From: Planctomycetia bacterium | GTDB lineage: Bacteria > Planctomycetota > Planctomycetia > Pirellulales > UBA1268 | Assembly (NCBI GenBank): GCA_009926295.1 | Contig: RFPF01000106.1 | Location: 1 to 9,095, forward strand | DNA length: 9,095 bases | Direction of reading: 5' to 3' | Part shown: positions 6,570 through 9,095 of the stretch, one piece after another | How positions within the stretch are numbered: position 1 is the first letter of the stretch | How the letters are laid out: each line of letters begins with the position of its first letter | Translations under genes and position numbers: made by a program | Notes under the pieces: model-generated | Told to the model about the DNA's origin: nothing | Databases searched by the model: none | What the model saw: the letters and a program-made list of their open reading frames with translations, nothing else

Positions 6570-7784
6570 TTATGAACCACCGATGACGATCCCCGCAATC
6601 CGCTCGCCGATCGCAAGCGACGCGGTCGCAGCCGGCGACGGCGCATTCACCACATGGAGGATCCGCTCCCCGCGAACAAACTCGAAATCCTCCACGAGCC
6701 GCCCGTCGGGCCGCATCGCCTGCGCTCGCACACCAGCCCCACCCGGCACCAAGTCGCTGAGTTGCACGGCCGGCACGAGCTTCTGCAGCGAACGGCAGAA
6801 CTCACGCCGGCTCCAGGACCGCCACACCTCGTAGCCACACATCCGCGGGTGGCGTGCCAGGAACCGCCAGAGACCCTGGAACGTGAGTGAGCCAAGTGCA
6901 TCGCGAAGATTGACGCTCCGTCGCGCATACCCCTCCCTCGCCCACGCGAGCACCGCATTGGGGCCGGCCTCGACGCCGCCATGAATCATCCGGGTGAAGT
7001 GCACGCCCAGAAACGGGAAGGACGGATCCGGCACGGGGTAGACGAGGTTGCGAACAAGCACCTCCGCCTCACGCCGCAAATGAAAATACTCGCCGCGGAA
7101 GGGAACGATCCGTACGGAGGGACGAAGTCCTGAGAGTTCGACCAGCCGGTCGGAATGCAGCCCACCGCACGTGATGACGAATGCGGCTGGAAAATCACCG
7201 GCCGTCGTGGCGATAAGCCAGCCGTTGGCGTCGCGCGCGAGAGCATTCACGCGGGCATTCAAAACGATCCGGCCGCCGAGCCTCGTAACCTCTGCCGCAA
7301 GTGCGTCGGCGACTGCGCGGTAGTCAACGATGCCTTCCTCGGGCACGTGGATGGCCGCCACGCCTGCCGCATGCGGCTCGATCTCCCGGATCTTCTCGGG
7401 GCTCGAAAGCCGCCGCAGGCCCTGGAGCCCGTTGGCAGTGCCGCGTTCCCACAGCACGTCGAGCTGAGCCCGCTCCCGATCGTTCGTGGCGACCACGAGC
7501 TTGCCGCAGATGTCGTGGGCGATGCGGTGCTCCTGACAGAACTCGACCATCTGCCGCAGGCCGCGGACGCTGAGCAACGCCTTTTCCGATCCCGGCTTGT
7601 AGAAGAGCCCTGCGTGCAGAACCCCACTGTTGTGGGTGGATTGCTGGCAGGCGACGCGGGCGTCTTTCTCGAGGACGGTCACGTTGCCCGATTGGCCCTG
7701 CTGGAGCAGCCGCCAGGCGGTGGCCAGCCCCACGAGGCCACCCCCCACGACCACAACGGAGCGATCGCCTTTGCCCGGGATCAT
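6570..7784 (-). CDS. lhgO: L-2-hydroxyglutarate oxidase (FAD-dependent, LhgO/YgaF-like)
   Basis: FAD-dependent oxidase/dehydrogenase that converts L-2-hydroxyglutarate to 2-oxoglutarate, passing electrons to the respiratory chain or oxygen, probably at the membrane face. At 404 aa it is close to the usual length. The N-terminal FAD-binding loop is VVVGGGLVGL (11-20) with E39 at the ribose-binding position. QSTHNSGVLHAGLFYKPGS (48-66) is the hallmark LhgO segment (HNSGV.HAG). PFRGEYFHL (228-236), PVPDPSFPFLGVHFTRM (250-266) and GPNAVLA (274-280) match E. coli LhgO almost throughout as I recall it, as do AGVRAQA (350-356) and NAPSPAAT (380-387) near the C-terminus. It is the first gene of the leftward unit. 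ATG 7784 has a weak GGAA 8 nt upstream (7796-7793). Its presence at the head of a sugar cluster suggests a role in clearing 2-hydroxyglutarate made by a neighbouring dehydrogenase (inference). Confidence 0.92.
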   Translation of the reverse strand: MIPGKGDRSVVVVGGGLVGLATAWRLLQQGQSGNVTVLEKDARVACQQSTHNSGVLHAGLFYKPGSEKALLSVRGLRQMVEFCQEHRIAHDICGKLVVATNDRERAQLDVLWERGTANGLQGLRRLSSPEKIREIEPHAAGVAAIHVPEEGIVDYRAVADALAAEVTRLGGRIVLNARVNALARDANGWLIATTAGDFPAAFVITCGGLHSDRLVELSGLRPSVRIVPFRGEYFHLRREAEVLVRNLVYPVPDPSFPFLGVHFTRMIHGGVEAGPNAVLAWAREGYARRSVNLRDALGSLTFQGLWRFLARHPRMCGYEVWRSWSRREFCRSLQKLVPAVQLSDLVPGGAGVRAQAMRPDGRLVEDFEFVRGERILHVVNAPSPAATASLAIGERIAGIVIGGS

Positions 7785-7814
7785 GCAGAGCGTTCCGGTA
7801 TACTCGACACCATC
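7785..7814. promoter_or_regulatory. 30-bp divergent intergenic region with symmetric -10-like GTATAC
   Basis: Only 30 bp separate the lhgO start codon (leftward) from the SIS isomerase start codon (rightward). The centre holds the palindrome GTATAC (7798-7803). Read rightward it gives TATACT (7799-7804, five of six matches to TATAAT), 10 bp before ATG 7815. Read leftward it gives TATACC (7802-7797). No convincing -35 boxes are seen at standard spacing. If used, both transcripts would have very short or no leaders, and the rightward start lacks a Shine-Dalgarno sequence, which fits near-leaderless translation. Promoters inside the flanking coding regions remain an alternative. Confidence 0.45.
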
Positions 7815-8381
7815 ATGGATCAGTGGCTAAAAGACTATATCGAAGCCCAGCACCGCGCGCTCGATTCCATCCCGGTGGGACAAATTCGTGACTTGGTCGA
7901 TGTACTGGAGGCAGCCAGGACCGCGGGCCGCCGCATCTTCGTGATTGGCAACGGGGGCAGTGCCGCGAACGCGTCACATTTCACGACCGACCTCGGCAAG
8001 AATGCCTCGGAGGCCCACGGCGGCACGCGGCCGCCATTCCGGGTGACGTCGCTCACCGACAACCTCCCCTGGATCACCGCGATCGGCAATGACTACGCCT
8101 TCGACGAAATCTTCGTCAAGCAACTCCGCAATCTCGCCAGCCATGGCGACGTGCTGATTGCCGCAAGCGTCAGCGGCAGCTCACCAAATCTCGTGCGGGC
8201 GTTCGAGTGGGCCCGCGAACATGGGCTGGAAACGATCGCACTCGTGGGGGGCAAACGCGGCAAGATCGCGGACCTCGCCACGCACGTGATCGTCGTGGCC
8301 GACAACCACTACGGCCGCGTGGAGGACACGCAGATGAACATCTTCCACATGCTTTGTTACGCATTCGTCGAGAACGCTTGA
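7815..8381 (+). CDS. SIS-domain sugar-phosphate isomerase (GmhA-like)
   Basis: SIS-fold protein of 188 aa, the length of GmhA, which isomerises sedoheptulose 7-phosphate to D-glycero-D-manno-heptose 7-phosphate at the head of heptose synthesis. The phosphosugar-binding loop IGNGGSAANASHF (44-56) and the segments ITAIGNDYAFDEIF (87-100) and SVSGSSPN (118-125) match the GmhA/DiaA group. Compared with E. coli GmhA from memory, the metal/catalytic positions read H61=H55, E65=D59, Q172=E170 and H180=H178, so two of four differ by conservative changes. A different substrate or metal is possible, and a DiaA-like non-enzymatic role is less likely in this setting. ATG 7815 is chosen because the frame upstream of it is antisense to lhgO and because the protein then begins like its family. 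No Shine-Dalgarno is present, which suggests leaderless expression. The downstream SDR follows after 21 nt. Confidence 0.87.
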   Translation: MDQWLKDYIEAQHRALDSIPVGQIRDLVDVLEAARTAGRRIFVIGNGGSAANASHFTTDLGKNASEAHGGTRPPFRVTSLTDNLPWITAIGNDYAFDEIFVKQLRNLASHGDVLIAASVSGSSPNLVRAFEWAREHGLETIALVGGKRGKIADLATHVIVVADNHYGRVEDTQMNIFHMLCYAFVENA

Positions 8382-8402
8382 ATCGCCTGGAGATTGCCGG
8401 CC

Positions 8403-9095
8403 TTGAAGTTGCTAGTCACTGGGAACTTGGGGTACATCGGTTCCGTGCTCACGGCACACCTGTCCGCAGCCGGCCATTCCGTGGGCGGATTGGACACGGG
8501 ATTCTTCCGGAAGTGCGTCGTCGGTGCCGAGCCGGCGTCGCTACCTCAGAACGTCAAGGACATTCGCGACGTCGAAGAAGCTGATTTTCACGGCTTCGAC
8601 GGCGTCATCCACCTCGCCGCGCTCTCGAACGATCCGCTCGGTGAATTCGATCCTTCGCTCACGGAGGCTATCAATCTCAGCGGCACGATCCGCGCCGCCG
8701 AACTAGCGAAGCAGGCGGGCGTACGGCGGTTCGTCTTCGCCTCGTCCCAAAGCATGTACGGCGTCTCCACGACCGACGCGGAACTCGACGAAGACGCGAG
8801 CGAGAAGAAGCCCGTCACCGCCTACGCCCGGACCAAGTGGGAAGCCGAGCAGGCCATCCGCAAACTGGCCTCCCCGACGTTCGTCGTCACCGCCTTCCGC
8901 CCTTCAACCGTCTTCGGTGCGAGCTCCCGGCTGCGGAGCGACATCGTCTTCAACAATCTCGTGGGCTGTGCCTTCAGCCGCGGCCGGATCGAGATCAAGA
9001 GCGACGGCACTCCGTGGCGGCCGGTCGTCCACGTGCGGGATGTGTGCCAGGCATTCGTGGCGGGCCTCACCGCGCCGGAGTCGATCGTGCAGGGA
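8403..9095 (+). CDS. NAD-dependent sugar epimerase/dehydratase, N-terminal 231 residues (runs off right edge)
   Basis: Extended SDR acting on a nucleotide sugar with bound NAD(P). LLVTGNLGYIGSVL (3-16) holds the glycine motif G7-G10-G13. HLAALSNDPLGEFDP (70-84) follows the usual HLAA region, the ASSQSMYG loop spans 113-120, and YxxxK is Y141/K145 (YARTK). RPSTVFG (166-172) and a substrate-side segment (195-212) ending RPVVHVRDV are as expected for the family. The Ser/Gln loop lacks the acidic dehydratase residue, so it looks more like an epimerase or reductase than a 4,6-dehydratase. The start is TTG 8403, supported by GGAG (8389-8392) with a 10-nt spacer. An in-frame TTG at 8394 is too close to that site, and the isomerase stop lies in frame just upstream. 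It probably forms an operon with the SIS isomerase. The substrate is unknown. Confidence 0.9.
   Translation, partial: MKLLVTGNLGYIGSVLTAHLSAAGHSVGGLDTGFFRKCVVGAEPASLPQNVKDIRDVEEADFHGFDGVIHLAALSNDPLGEFDPSLTEAINLSGTIRAAELAKQAGVRRFVFASSQSMYGVSTTDAELDEDASEKKPVTAYARTKWEAEQAIRKLASPTFVVTAFRPSTVFGASSRLRSDIVFNNLVGCAFSRGRIEIKSDGTPWRPVVHVRDVCQAFVAGLTAPESIVQG

Noticed and set aside
7155..7814. N-terminal extension of the SIS isomerase frame by about 220 codons
   Set aside because: The extension is antisense to lhgO and shows no domain. The isomerase begins naturally at ATG 7815 with family-typical length.

Overview
The window is a compact nucleotide-sugar and glycan biosynthesis locus in a GC-rich bacterium (roughly two-thirds G+C by eye). 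Coding is almost continuous. Genes are packed with 4-base start/stop overlaps, GTG and TTG starts are used alongside ATG, and no tRNA, rRNA, insertion sequence or CRISPR array was seen. The proteins suggest a Gram-negative environmental lineage. A planctomycete-like origin is my guess from protein flavour and codon use; nothing in the sequence proves it.

Layout: two transcription units diverge from a gap of only 30 bp (7785-7814). The large leftward (minus-strand) unit reads, in transcription order: an LhgO-type L-2-hydroxyglutarate oxidase (7784-6570); a fusion of a Nudix hydrolase with a nucleotide-sugar 6-dehydrogenase (6547-4757); a Gfo/Idh/MocA oxidoreductase (4733-3687); a GT2 glycosyltransferase (3700-2948); an extended SDR epimerase/dehydratase (2951-1938); a three-domain sugar C-methyltransferase (1941-676); and the N-terminal part of a 6-phosphofructokinase (644 to beyond the window's left edge). 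The rightward unit holds a GmhA-like SIS-domain sugar-phosphate isomerase (7815-8381) and the N-terminal 231 residues of a second extended SDR (8403 to beyond the right edge).

How the genes may work together (inference): the WecC/WbpA-type dehydrogenase would oxidise a UDP-HexNAc-like sugar to its uronic acid. The SDR enzymes and the Gfo/Idh/MocA oxidoreductase would epimerise, dehydrate or oxidise the ring to keto intermediates. The C-methyltransferase would add a branch methyl next to a keto group, and the GT2 enzyme would transfer the finished sugar or a companion sugar. LhgO could return 2-hydroxyglutarate to 2-oxoglutarate if the Gfo/Idh/MocA enzyme recycles its NADH on 2-oxoglutarate, as WbpB/WlbA enzymes do. 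The SIS isomerase may supply a heptose or other aldose phosphate.

The most unusual items are the Nudix-dehydrogenase fusion, which has a plausible internal start with its own Shine-Dalgarno sequence, and the pairing of lhgO with nucleotide-sugar dehydrogenases. Also notable are the altered metal-ligand positions in the SIS isomerase and the very short divergent promoter region with a symmetric -10-like element. No obviously new type of system is proven by the sequence alone.
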